DNA from: Prosopocoilus inquinatus
Taxonomy: Eukaryota > Arthropoda > Insecta > Coleoptera > Lucanidae
Assembly (NCBI GenBank): GCA_036172665.1
Contig: CM069870.1
Location: forward strand, 20,434,001 to 20,498,000
Length of the DNA: 64,000 nt
Direction of reading: 5' to 3'
Below the pieces are notes generated by a model that worked only from the letters and a program-made list of their open reading frames with translations, ran no database searches and had not been told where the DNA came from. Of this stretch, positions 32,129 to 43,054 are shown piece after piece. Position 1 is the first letter of the stretch; each line of letters opens with the position of its first letter. Position numbers and translations under genes: made by a program.

Positions 32129-33160
32129 CAGTGTCCGACCGAATATTCGGTTTCGGTTTCGGTTTCGGCCGGTTTCGGCCATAATTTCGTAGTTCGGTCA
32201 AAGTTTCGGTTTCGACTAAAAAACAGCCGAACCTACCGGCTACAACCGAAACTACATTTATTTTTTCTTTTCTGCTTCAAATGCATATTAATCTCAAACT
32301 TGATTAATTTTTGGATATCAAATAAAATGATACTCAGTTTTAAAAGTGTAAATATTAATTTTGACAGTGAATTAAAGCTGTATTAACTCATATTTGAAAT
32401 GTGACCGATCCCAATTCAAAAGCTGATTCAAAATTCCCCAGTTTGAAAAAACAGACCGTAATATTAACGCAGTCTTTACCACAAAATTTCAAATTAATCA
32501 AAATCAAAGTGAATTTGCTTTATAGGACGTGAAATCTCTAAAATACCAAAGTTTTTGATTCTGACCTAAATTAAATTTTAATAAGATACACATTTGAATT
32601 TTGTGTATGAGCTATAGCTGAAAAAAAAATTCTCTTGACTTTTGTAAAATATGATAGAGACGAAAATTTTTAATTGTTTTTGTTTTTGTCTTACAATATA
32701 AGTTTGTTTGATTTCAGTTATTAATAAATAAAACTAACTTAAAATTGATTTTGTTTCTGTCCTACAATATAAATTTATTTAATTTCAGTTATTAATAAAC
32801 AAGCAAAAGAATTCAGGCCACTTGTTCCGCGAACGGTACGAAAATTTAGTACTCGGACTGTATCAGCTTCGCTCAACGCTCGAATAGCACTCCTTTCCCT
32901 CCCACTCAACCACTCAATAACAATTCCATGCATCGCATCGGAAGGCACAGAAAGGTGGCAGGAGTAAATAGTACATTCGGTGCAAAAAGCGTTCAACACT
33001 AAGTGGTCCGAATTCTTTTCCCTGTTAATAAATAAAACTGTCTCTAACTTCTTTCGAATAAGATTCGGTTTCGGTTTCTGTTTCGGCCGAAACTGAGACA
33101 TGGCCGAAATTCGGTTTCGGTTTCGGTTTCGGCGAGAAAATCGGTTTTGGTCGGACACTA
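32129..33160. mobile_element. Non-autonomous hAT element
   Basis: A 1032 bp element with ends CAGTGTCCGACC and GGTCGGACACTA and a perfect 8 bp target duplication CCAGCCAT (32121-32128 and 33161-33168). Subterminal regions carry repeated TTTCGG/GGTTTCGGTTTCGG on both sides (32139-32185 and 33064-33140), resembling the clustered short transposase-binding repeats of hAT elements. The interior is AT-rich without a transposase. It contains a second MITE at 32800-33024. It would have been mobilised by a hAT transposase elsewhere. Confidence 0.9.
32800..33024 (-). mobile_element. hAT-type MITE nested in the hAT, copy 2
   Basis: A 225 bp insertion with perfect 8 bp duplication TTAATAAA (32792-32799 and 33025-33032). 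The right end reads GGTCCGAATTCTTTTCCCTG; the left starts CAAGCAAAAGAATTCAGGCC. It is the reverse-orientation relative of 6058-6254, sharing ACTAAGTGG.CCGAATTC, TAAATAGTACATTCGG and GTACGAAAATTTAGTA. It inserted after the 1032 bp hAT arrived. Confidence 0.88.
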
Positions 33161-33168
33161 CCAGCCAT

Positions 33169-34500
33169 TATTGGGGTCAGCGATTGCTTGAATTTGAATT
33201 ACGAACGCTGGGGGAGGGATTTATTTGCCTGTGACGATTTAAATTTTTTTGCTTGTTTAACTGCTGTAACGTAGTCAGGGGCTTTATTGCCTTCTTTTGT
33301 TTATACACATAGAATTAATTTACACATCACTTTGGTATGTTGCACGCTTCAAGTCATATTTCTTTTGTAGATGTTAAAAGACTGTAAGCTATACGAGAGT
33401 ACTCACGCCAGTGTCCGTTTTTATTGGGCCTTGTAAAACATAATATTGACAGTTTAATATAGGGTTGCATGATTTAATTTTGTTCTCTTAGGCCAACTAG
33501 ATATTGATACGCCCTCATACTTCGACGACCCACACACACGCAAAACCTCGATTTAGTGACTTCGAAACTTCGAAACAAAGCACAATGCATGCGGTTTAGA
33601 ATTTAGAAACAAGGTTCGCTGTAAATAAAGCAAATCAGAATCTAGCAGGATTGAATAACATTCATTTGGACCACCCCGAAACTCGCCGCGCGTTACCAAG
33701 GGGATTTGTAGGACAAGGGAACGCACACGTCAAATTACCATCCCCTGAGCTGACCCGAAAATTTACATTTAAAAGATATGTAGTGCGAACGGAATTTATT
33801 CAGTCGGAGTGTGCAAGCAGAAAGCTCGCGGAATTGCGTTATTTCAGGCGTACGGATCGTATAATAGAAATTACAGTATAAATTACCGGGGCGTAATTTG
33901 CATGAAAACTACACGGAGGTGTAAATTCTGCTGCGAACTTAAAATTGTATTCAGCGTGTAATTGCACATCTCGTCGTCGACGGCGGCGGCGGCGCGTCGG
34001 CGGTTTTAAGGCAGCCTGAAGCTTAACAATCTGTTGCCTGCGGTGGAAGCCCGGAATATAATAATGAGATATGAAGCTACTATAATGATGTTGCGCGATC
34101 GAGTTTTCAGTTTATTTTAGTTAACGTAACTCTTGTAAGTCATATTGCAGCAGTCTTTTTGATAATTACTGCTGAATATATTTGAATACACCGAAACGAG
34201 CATCCGTGATGTATGAAAATTTACGTGTGTAATTTATAGCTAAAGTTTGACGATGACCTAACCGAGTGCGGCTATGACAAATTTGAGAAATCGCCGCCCA
34301 TATCACACCCGGAACTCTTAAAGCTCGCTTAGGCAACTTTACCCCGCTCTCCGCGATCTAAATATGCCCTCCGTGAATCATATATCACCCAAACGTCGAT
34401 GAACGCATTTTAGAAGAAAGTTAAATCTAGTCCAGTCGAGTCATCAAAATTGGTAAAACTGATATTGCATACTCCTATTTAAAGACGTAGTTTGAAACTT
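33169..34500. other. Stretch without a recognisable gene; CG-rich patch
   Basis: 33970-34012 is a dense CG/CGG patch (TCGTCGACGGCGGCGG) in otherwise AT-rich DNA. The 76-codon frame at 33651-33881 (HPETRRALPRGFVGQGNAHV) has a normal composition but no known family and no splice partner. The area may be regulatory or contain a small exon; unproven. Confidence 0.35.
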
Positions 34501-34506
34501 TTCTCA

Positions 34507-34895
34507 GGGCTGTGGCGTGGCCGAGCGGTTAGCCTACCCTAGCCCAAAGTTAGTATATGAGAAATTGTCTCATACAATATCAGAAGGACTCGATATTTGT
34601 CACATGGGTTTCAGGTATACGTCACTCGTCTAAGCTGAAACTCCATTTAAAAACATCATAATAGTTGTGTTGTTATGGTAACGGCACCGACTGTGCATGC
34701 GCCGTGGATCGTGACCATTTAAAATCGCCGCAGTATGGCCTGACGTCACCAGAGACCGCACGGACACCCCCACCAACGTGATCAAGTGTTCGGCTTTATG
34801 CATGTAAGTTCAAGCGGTTGAGATAACTTCTCATATACTAACTTTGAGCCTAGCCGACTTTGAAGGTGGGGTCACGTTGCAGCGTGGGTTCGATT
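34507..34895 (+). mobile_element. tRNA-Ser/Leu-like SINE head, split by a MITE
   Basis: Upstream part 34507-34544 carries an A-box-like TGGCCGAGCGGTTAGCC. Downstream part 34849-34895 carries a B-box-like GTGGGTTCGATTACCAT. Joined without the insert they give about 88 nt with a long variable arm, like a class II tRNA. The T stem has a mismatch and the acceptor ends do not pair, so it is a tRNA-derived SINE or pseudogene and not a working tRNA. Confidence 0.6.
34545..34848. mobile_element. MITE inserted in the tRNA-like sequence
   Basis: Ends CAAAGTTAGTATATGAGAA and its perfect reverse complement (to 34846). CCTAGCC lies on both sides (34538-34544 and 34849-34855), giving a 7 bp, or imperfect 8 bp, target duplication as expected of hAT-type elements. 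No coding capacity. Confidence 0.8.
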
Positions 34896-36229
34896 ACCAT
34901 CAGGGCCATGAATGTTGCGCAGTCCGTTATTTGACCCCGCGAACACCGAACGAACGAAACTTTTCACTTCGCGAAAGTAACTTATGACGTTCCACAAAAC
35001 TTCTATCCGTCACAGTGAGGTGAAAGAATAAGTTTTAATCCGTTTTCTAAAGTTTAATCGAATTCACTAAAAATGAAATCAGTTTGTCACAGTTTCCAAT
35101 TCATCTGTTATATTGAGACGTCCTGTATAGCGTATATATCGGAGTCGAATCGGAGTTGGGTGATTATATCGATTATATTATTCTAAGCGTTTTCTTCTTA
35201 TGATCTTAAGCGTTAATTTGAGTCAGAAATACGCTCGTTTCATTTTCGTCAAATTTAAGCGCATTTTATTGCACTTTGGTTTATTCCGGATAATGCCAGT
35301 CTGTCTGGGGTTTTTTTATTATTCACTCCAAGCGTGTTGCGACATTTCTCGGCCCTTTTGTGGACGCTCCATGACCACTGACATTTAATTTTGATTCGAT
35401 AAGGTTCATGTCACATTTCGCCGGATTAGCTGACTTTTCTCGATCCCTCTTTCCTTATGTTTGTTTCTTTACTACCCGCTACCCCGACTCGAATTAGCAA
35501 CACTTCATTCCCCAGTTAGGTCATGGGTTAACAACTCGGGTGTTGCGTGAATTGTGGTGTGTTGTTGGAATATTTCCCTTGGGAAGGAGAAATATAACTC
35601 ACGGCCTTGGCCGGTCCTGCGTGGTTAATCTCAAATGTAAGCTGCGTATTCTCGCGCTTATCCCCAGCCTGGCAAAATTGATAAATGTCACCAGGCTTCG
35701 AGTTTCCGGTGTGCTGTGCTGTTTGTACACTTGCTTATTGACCCTCCCGCTGCGAAGTATTTCGTGGAGGTGATCTGCCGAAAGAACTCCTAGCCCTTCG
35801 TAGAGTGTCGATATCTGTTTCCTCCGTTTCGCCATCCAACCCTGGACGTGTGGAGGATCAGAGGAGCCAAGTTACCGAAGCGGTGACCCGCCATTTTAGG
35901 CCAACTCGATACTGCGACAGAGACAAGTCGGACATTTATTTCCTTTTTCTTTTAACTTGCCTGCTTGATGTCACCGTTTACTGATTGTTTTGACGCGTTC
36001 TTGCGTGACCGATTAGAGTCGCTATATTGGTAATTTTATGAGACCCTTCAGGACTCTTTAGATGTATCAATTTTTGACTTATTCTAATTTTTGGTTAGGA
36101 CACATTCGGATCCGAAGAATTAAACCCGGAGGCTTTTGGTGTATTTTGAATGACCCTTCCGAATTGAAGTTTTGCTTTCTTTGTTTTGAGGCCTTTTGCT
36201 GCTCACGTTTTGATTTAAAACAAACGTTG
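34896..36229. other. Stretch without a recognisable gene
   Basis: 35570-35900 is less AT-rich, and frames are open on both strands (35540-35773 plus, 35599-35835 minus). The minus frame starts MAKRRKQISTLYEGLGVL and has a normal composition but no recognisable family. A diverged exon cannot be excluded. Confidence 0.35.
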
Positions 36230-37540
36230 GGTTGAGTTGAGCTTGACTTTTTTTTGATTTTTTAATTATTTAAAATTTCGAATTTTGAATATTTTTAAAA
36301 TTTGAACGTTGTATGTTCTAATTTTTTATATTTTTTAAGTTCATTGGCGTTCAATCCACTTGGAATCAGGATGGGTTCGGTTAAGTTTCCTTCAGTTGGA
36401 TTGGGTTGACTTTGAAATGCTTCATAATTTAATAATCAATTTCTTACGTTAATTTTTTTAACTTCTTTTATTTAAAGAAAAATTAATTTGTACGGTTATT
36501 CAATTTCTTTTATTTCTTGAGTTCGCTGAATTCACTTGGAGTTGGGTTTGGTTCGTTTAAGTTTTCTTCTGTTGGGTTGGGTAGACCTTGAAATGTTTTT
36601 TAAATTAAAAATTCATTTCTTAATTTTTTAAATTATTTTATTTTGAAAAATTACGAATTTTGGATATTTTTAAAATTTTAATTCGATTTTACCTATTGCT
36701 AGTGTTACAAAATTTTACTTTCGTTTTTTCTTCATCATTGACAGTCTTTTGTTTTAAATTTCTTATTTGACTTTATTTGATTCAATTTTTAATATAATCA
36801 GTTGATTTTATTTATTTATTTTTTTTAATTCGCTGAGATTCAATTCAGTTGGAAGTGGGATGGGTTCGCTTAAGTTTACTTCGATTGGGTTGGGTCGACC
36901 TTGAAATGCTTTTTAATTTAAAAATTTATTTCTCTCATTTAAGTTTTTTAATTCTTTTATTTTGAAAAATTTCGAATTTTGAATAGTTTTCAAATTTTAA
37001 TATTCGATTTGACTTATTGTTTAGTGTTACAAAATTTTTACTTTCGTTTTATCTTCATCAGCGATAGTCTTTTGTTTTAAATTTCTTATTTGACTTTATT
37101 TGATTCTTGTTAGTGTTACAAAATTTTTACTTTCGTTTTATCTTCATCATTGACAGTCTTTTGTTTTAAATTTCTTATATGACTTTATTTGATTCTTGTT
37201 AGTGTTACAAAATTTTTACTTTCGTTTTATCTTCACCATCGTTAGTCTTCTGTTTAAAATTTCTTAACTGACTTTATTTGATTCATTTTTAATATTTAAT
37301 ATAATCACTTGATTTTATTTATTTTATTTTGAGATCGCTGGGATTCAGTTCAATTGGAATTGGGATGGGTTCGCTTAAGTTTATTTCGATTGGGTTTGAT
37401 CGACCTTGAAATGTTTTTTAATTTAAAAATCAATTTCTCACTTTTAATTTTTTTAATTCTTTTTTACTTTTTAAAATTTGGAATTTTGAATATTTTAAAA
37501 ATTTGAACGTTTTTCGTTCTCATTTTTTAAAAAAATTTTG
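36230..37540 (+). repeat. Compound tandem repeats
   Basis: Long units carry TTGGA.T.GGGATGGGTTCG followed by TTAAGTTT and GTTGGGT..ACCTTGAAATG at 36357, 36532, 36846 and 37350, spaced about 175, 314 and 504 bp. The longer spacings are filled by an inner array of about 92 bp with TAGTGTTACAAAATTTTTAC and CAGTCTTTTGTTTTAAATTT (36700, 37020, 37105, 37197). T-rich linkers such as AATTTCGAATTTTGAATA recur. It is a higher-order repeat with expansion of an inner unit. Confidence 0.8.
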
Positions 37541-38850
37541 AGTTCGGGAACGAAATATTTTATTTTGCAATTAGAATCATTTTTGCTTGAAATTAGTCAT
37601 TCAGAATTCATATACGAAGTATATTTCGGATACCTCGGCGGCCACCTGGTAGATTTCAGAAAGTGTTACTCACATCATAATAGATGTTCGAAGCGATTAC
37701 CTTCGACATTAACACACGATCAGCTGACCAATTGCTGTTACACTGACTTGATGTTCCTGACAATTCCCAAACTTTGGTATGCAACCAATTAACTCGGCTT
37801 ATAGGCATTTTTGGAAAAAGTGGCCGATACATTTTTGATTTGCTTTACCTTCGAGAACGTGCTGTAGAAGTTTCAAGCGTTGTCTTCGGAACACCTTGTG
37901 TAGTCAGTTACTTACAATTGTATAAATTATACGCTTAATAAAATTGAAATCATAATTTTAAATGTAAAAAAAAGAGCAAGAATTTTTTAATGGAAGAAAA
38001 AACTAAAAATAAAATTTTAATAAAAGCTTTTTTTTGGATACTATAATTTGTAGTAGGAGTAGTTGGAATTTTCCACTTTCCACATTCTCGAAGCCCGTTC
38101 GGAAGCTCCCCGCTGCTACATCAAAATGAATGTGACGTGTAATACGTCAACGTCTCTTTGAAGACCATCCAATTTCAACACTATTCCACTCCGTACAGCA
38201 AGTTTATTTATTATTTTTTTTTTTGTATACAGTGTCCAGAAAAAAAAGAAACTGATTTAACCCAGTTCCTCATCAGTATATTAATTACTCGAAAAATGTT
38301 TAAAGCCAACGAACGACAACGGAGTAATTGCTTGACGAGGCTGTAATTCTAGCACGGCTTTGATGTGTGTCGTAATTAGGAAACAAGGAAGGAAAACAAA
38401 CGCATCGCCACTAACTGTGTCTAATTGCGCCCATAGATGTCGGTCAGTTTACAATCAAATTTTTGTCGGGGTGAGTCAGTCAATCGGTGGCTTGAAAATA
38501 AACGAAAGCTCCTTTGCTTAATTAAGCCTATCTATTTATACACCAATCACAGTTCATTTTTTAGATTGTCAAATTGGTTTGTTGTAAAATTTTGGTAAAA
38601 TCTTAAATAAATGTAATTAATGTCTTTCTAAAAAAAAGCAAAAAAGAATCGTTTTGGTGGTTAGAAGGCATTAGGGTGCAATCGAGGAGACATTACTATA
38701 AAGCCTGACTGTACATACAATTAGTCACACAAAAGAGAATTTGAATTCTGAATACATCATTCTGTAAATTTCCAAATGCGTGAATTCACATTAAACCCAC
38801 AAACGAAATTGAGTGGAATTCGAAATATATCGCAAGTTGGATAAAATACT
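37541..38850. other. AT-rich stretch without a recognisable gene
   Basis: Frames at 37538-37792 and 38158-38346 show no motif. Nothing else is supported. Confidence 0.45.
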
Positions 38851-39290
38851 ATGAGCAGACCTAGGCGCATCTTAGGCAGAAAGTTTCGTTAAATATACGA
38901 GGAACTACTAATATGCTGAAGCGATCATAGTCGGAAAAATTTCGAATTTTTAACACGTCTGCCCTGTGAAAACAAAACAATAAACCAGTCAAGCCCGAGA
39001 AGTATACGCGGCACGCAGTAACCACCACAGTTCTGGTCGACTGGATATAAAAACTTGTTTACATAACCGAAAGATTCCCAAATGAACATGCATTCTTTTT
39101 GCAGTGACGGCACTATAATTGATATGAATAAAATATATTATGGCAGCCTTTCCTGAAGTTACATTAAAGAATTATTTTCATAATTATTAATTTGAAAAAA
39201 ACTATAAAGGCAATTCTGTTACACACGTAATTTACATCAAACGATTGCTTCTGATGCAATGAGCGCGAGGATGAGAATGCCTCGGGTATA
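38851..39290 (+). repeat. Family K, left part of an interrupted copy
   Basis: Aligns with 54711-55158: CCTAGGCGCAT, ATACGAGGAACTACTAATAT, GCGATCATAGTCGGAAAAA, CGTCTGCCCTGT, AAAACAAAACAATAAACCAG, GGCACGCAGTAACCAC, GTTCTGGTCGACTGGATATA and GCTTCTGATGCAATG. The copy is cut after TATA at 39287-39290 by the 4.28 kb insertion and continues at 43574. The family itself has no recognisable coding region. Confidence 0.85.
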
Positions 39291-39822
39291 CAGGCTGTCC
39301 AACTTAAGGCGGATTCTTTCATACCTCTCTATTTATTAATTTTACGAAAAAATGTTTCAAATGAAAGTTTCACTGTATCATGTGGAGCATATTTTAAAAT
39401 TAGTTTGACGTATACAGAGTGTTTCGTTTAGCCTGAGCGTTAGGTCACTTCGTTATTTTAAACGGAATACCGTAAATATTTTTGCATTTTCGGATTCTGA
39501 ATTGAATTTTAATGTGACCTTGTGTACCATATATAGGGTCTAATCTAAACCGTTTTCGCGTTATTCAACTTTAAAAAAAAGTATCGCTCTTGCAATCCCT
39601 CAAGCAAATGCAAATATCTTCCGAACAAATGACGTTAGGGATTTGTGGTTTATTGCAGAAGTTTCGCCCTGAAACGCTTTTTCAGTTACACTGCAAAGCA
39701 AAAATTCTAGCAACATAAGTTCTTTAAATAAAATTAATAAACTTGAGAATATTCGAACTACGATATAACGTTTATCATTAACAGATGCGCTATTTAATTC
39801 TCTTTTCAATAATAATAATAAT

Positions 39823-40155
39823 GATGAACAGATAAATTAGCGACATCTTACTATCGCTTTTTGACCTGACATTGCAGTAGGATAGACAAATTGAAGCGGG
39901 ATTTGCTCCTAATAAGTCCCCCATGCAAGGCGGCCATGCTTGCTGTCAAAGCATAATGAAAGATTTTAGAAAAATTTTGCAATCAAAAACGATTTGCACA
40001 AAATTTTTCTAAAATCTTTCATTATGCTTTAACAGCAAGCATGGCCGCCTTGCATGGGGGACTTATTAGGAGCAAATTCCGCTCCAATTTGTCTATCCTA
40101 CTGCAATGTCAGGTCAAAAAGCGATAGCAAGATGTCGCTAATTTATCTGTTCATC
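39823..40155. repeat. Near-perfect 333 bp hairpin
   Basis: Arms of about 157 bp, GATGAACAGATAAATTAGCG at the left and its reverse complement at the right, differ at about five positions. The loop region (about 39980-39998) reads CAATCAAAAACGATTTGC. Each arm contains part P (CCCCCATGCAAGGCGGCC) and a flank with GACATCTTACTATCGCTTTT. Directly right of it comes part Q (40173-40325). The high arm identity points to a recent inverted duplication. (AAT)n precedes it at 39810. Confidence 0.9.
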
Positions 40156-40172
40156 ACTCTTACATCGCATTT

Positions 40173-40325
40173 GCGAATAAATTGGTAAAAGTCGTTTTTG
40201 TTTGCAGTGGGAATGTCGAGCTACGTCTCTGCTGAAGAAGCCCCAAGCAGGGCTGAAACATCTGTACAGAGGCTGCTCGAGGTTTTGACGGCAATCAAAA
40301 ACGATTTGCACAAAATTTTTCTAAA
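40173..40325 (+). pseudogene. Segment Q, second copy
   Basis: Same order as at 25153-25305: GCGAATAAATTGG, TTTGTTTGCAGTGGGAATGT, GCTGAAGAAGCCCCAAGCAG, AGAGGCTGCTCGAGGTTTTG and CAATCAAAAACGATTTGCAC. The GMSSYVSAEEAP to NDLHK frame stays open here, but the sequence upstream is not continuous with P as it is at 25 kb. It ends directly at the LINE tail. Confidence 0.45.
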
Positions 40326-40326
40326 A

Positions 40327-42195
40327 TAATAATAATAATAATAATTCCTTTATTGTCGTTAAATCTTATATAAAGGCATAGACATTGTCAGAGAAAAAAA
40401 ATTAGGACAGTTGTAAAGAAACTTACTAAACAGTGTACCATTATCACATACATTAGTTTACCAGAAAAAAATCATTCAGAGAATAATGGCATTCCCGAAT
40501 AAGCCAACATTTTAAGTTACTCTTAAACAAAGCGAGAGAGGAAGCCTCTTTCAGCCCATTGGGAAGTTTATTATAAATTCTAATAGCTGAGCAAAGAGGA
40601 CCTTTTCTACGCATTTCTAATCTGCATCTTGGCAAAAGCAAAGATGGCTGACGTATGCTATAGTTTTCGCTTGCAGCGCTGGATTCAAAACTATGTAGAT
40701 TTTTACGAATACAGACGGCTGCAGAATAAATATACATACTTGATAAAGTTAAATAGTCGTTTTTCACGAAGCAAGTCCTACATAATGATCTAAAAGGTAA
40801 CTTATGAATAATACGAATACATGTTTTCTGCAAAATGAAAAGAATATTAGAATGCGAACTTGTCCCCCACAACAGCAATCCATACTTTAACTGAGAATAT
40901 ATTTTACTGAAATAAAAGATACTGCAAGTTTCTGTGCCACATAGAGAAGAAAGTTTTCTTAAGGCAAATATATTTTTACTGACTTTTTTAGATAAATTGG
41001 TTCAGCCCAATCCAAGTTCTCATGCAAATCGAAACCCAAATATCTAACTGTGGATACACGTTGAAGGGAGATCATTATTGCTTTATTGCATTCATTTGCA
41101 TTTTTGGTGCTAAACTCCACGAACTGAGATTCAGTGTCATTTAGAAATAATTGATTTTCTTGAAGCCGCTTTTTCATATCCTCAACCGCATTATGAGCCA
41201 TAGTTGAAAGTACCTCGTTTTTTCCGTAATTAACCAAGACAGTGTCATCTGCATACATTACACATTTATTAACAGTATTTAGATTTAAAGGTAGATCATT
41301 TATGTAAAGATTAAACAATACTGGCCCTAGTATAGACCCCTGAGGGACAACTTTGTAAATATCAAGTGATGAGGATCTACTACATTTACCCAAACATCTA
41401 ATTTCTACTCTCTGTGATCTGCCTTGTAGATATGATGACAACCACTTATGACTAATTCCACGGATGCCATAATAATATATTTTATCTAATAATCGCTTGT
41501 GTTCGACGAGATCAAAAGCCTTGCTTAGATCGCAGAAAGTAGCTATTGTCTTATTATAGGCATCTATGTTAGCTAAAATGCCTTCTATTAATTCTAATGC
41601 TGCAGATTCTGTACACTTTCCTTTACAGAAACCATGTTGGTGTTGTGAAATTATCTTTTTGTCATCTAGAAATTTAGCTAACCTTATTAAAAATGCTTTT
41701 TCAAATACTTTGGATAAGGAAGGCAGTATTGGTACAGGACGATAGTTGACAATATCAAATTTATAACCTTTTTTGAACAAAGGACAGATTTTTGCACTCT
41801 TAAAAGCAGATGGAAAAACACCTTGACAAAAAGATAAATTTATCAAATACATATGTTAACGGTTTTACTAAATATATAGCACAATCTTTTAAAATATATA
41901 CTGGTATTTTATCAAGTCCGCTGGAGTCACTTTGCTTGAGGCTTTTTATTATTGAAAATACTTCAAATTCGATAACTGGGTAAAGAAACATTGTGCTATT
42001 GCATCCGTCCCTAATATTAAAAGGATATTGACTGGTGTTAGGAAAATCTTGTGCTTCGGTAAAGTATTTGTTAAAACAGTTCGCAATATCTGTGCCATAG
42101 ATATCCAAGCTAATAAACCTTAAGAAGAAACTTCTATTGCTGTGGATAGATACATGTGGAGAAAACAAGACGTATTTCAGCAGTTGAAACATTTT
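40327..42195 (-). mobile_element. 5'-truncated LINE 1 (Jockey/CR1-type)
   Basis: A minus-strand LINE ending in an (ATT)n tail at 40327-40346, with an AATAAA-like signal just before it. It covers the reverse transcriptase and the C-terminal domain. The endonuclease and ORF1 are absent. It sits inside the 4.28 kb composite element, next to segment Q. No clear target duplication could be identified at the 5' end. Confidence 0.85.
40453..42192 (-). pseudogene. Reverse transcriptase of LINE 1, frameshifted
   Basis: Copies LINE RNA into DNA at a nicked target when intact. Three phases must be joined. 42192-41800 gives the upstream part (IIKSLKQSDSSGLDKIP). 41852-40959 gives the fingers and palm: NYRPVPILPSLSKVFEKAF, ATFCDLSKAFD, VVPQGSILGPVLFNLYIND and the catalytic YADDTVLV. 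A third phase from about 40950 down to 40453 gives the C-terminal domain (YGLLLWGTSSHS, LQKTCIRIIHKLPFRSLCR, IYNKLPNGLKEA), reached through an indel in an A run near 40970. The frameshifts near 41830 and 40970 make it inactive. Architecture and motifs are of the Jockey/CR1 superfamily; the exact clade is not certain. Confidence 0.85.
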
Positions 42196-42402
42196 TTTAA
42201 CGAATAAGTGGATTCGTGGAGGAGGACCAATCAGTTGACCTGCTCAGTATCTTCATTTGACCGCAGCATTTTAGGGTTTTATAAAACAGCGAATTCGTTT
42301 TAAAATGTTCCAACTGCTGGAGCACGTCTTGCTGTGTCCACATGCATCTATCCACAGCAATAGAAGTTTCTTCTTAGGGTTTATTAGCTTGGATATCAAT
42401 GG
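42094..42402. repeat. Inverted LINE fragment facing LINE 1
   Basis: 42305-42402 is the reverse complement of 42094-42192 (SIHSNRSFFLGFISLDI readable on the plus strand), at roughly 89 percent identity, with a 112 bp spacer. The divergence suggests that a separate LINE copy inserted head to head, and that this is not a single twin-primed insertion. Confidence 0.75.
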
Positions 42403-42499
42403 CAAGAGTAAAATCCGTACCTATCATGTTTTCTTAAGCAAGAGACCTTCTTAAAGATTAATTTGAACATTTTGAATGTCGCATTATACTTAATAATCT

Positions 42500-42902
42500 C
42501 TGCTGAAGAAGCCCCAAGCAGGGCTGAAACAGCTGTCCAGAGGCTGCTCGAGGTTCTCGCTGCAATCAAAAACGATTTGCACAAAATTTTTCTAAAATCT
42601 TTCATTATGCTTTGACAGCAAGCATGGCCGCCTTGCATGGGGGACTCATTAGGAGCAAATCCCGCTTCAATTTGTCTATCCTACTGCAATGTTAGGTCAA
42701 AAAGCGATAGTAAGATGTCGCTATTTTATCTGTTCATCACTCTTACATCGCAAATGCGAATAAATTGGGCAAGTCGTTTTTGTTTGCAGCGGGAATGTCG
42801 AGCTACGTCTCTGCTGAAGAAGCCCCAAGCAGGGCTGAAACAGCTGTCCAGAGGCTGCTCGAGGTTCTCGCTGCAATCAAAAACGATTTGCACAATTTTT
42901 TT
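42500..42902. repeat. Rearranged P and Q fragments
   Basis: Order: part of Q (42501-42595), inverted P (42617-42691), the AGGTCAAAAAGCGATAGTAA flank (42692-42755), then full Q (42756-42902). The frame GMSSYVSAEEAP...RLLEVLAAIKND is open in the last copy. Together with 39823-40325 this gives mirror-like and direct copies around the LINE. Confidence 0.75.
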
Positions 42903-43054
42903 TTAATAATCTTAGGGAAAAATAAACAAACAATTTGTTTGCTGTGTAACCATAGCAACTAACATAAAGGTCTCAATATTTCCTGTATTTTTAAAAACAG
43001 TAAAAAAAAATTAATACTGAAAAACTATTAACGACAGATATCGACAACCCTGTA
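42903..43054. other. AT-rich linker
   Basis: Sequence between the P/Q fragments and the right inverted end of the composite element. No features seen. Confidence 0.5.

Noticed and set aside
34507..34895. Functional intron-containing tRNA gene
   Set aside because: The insert is 302 bp with transposon-type inverted ends and a target duplication, and the acceptor stem does not pair.
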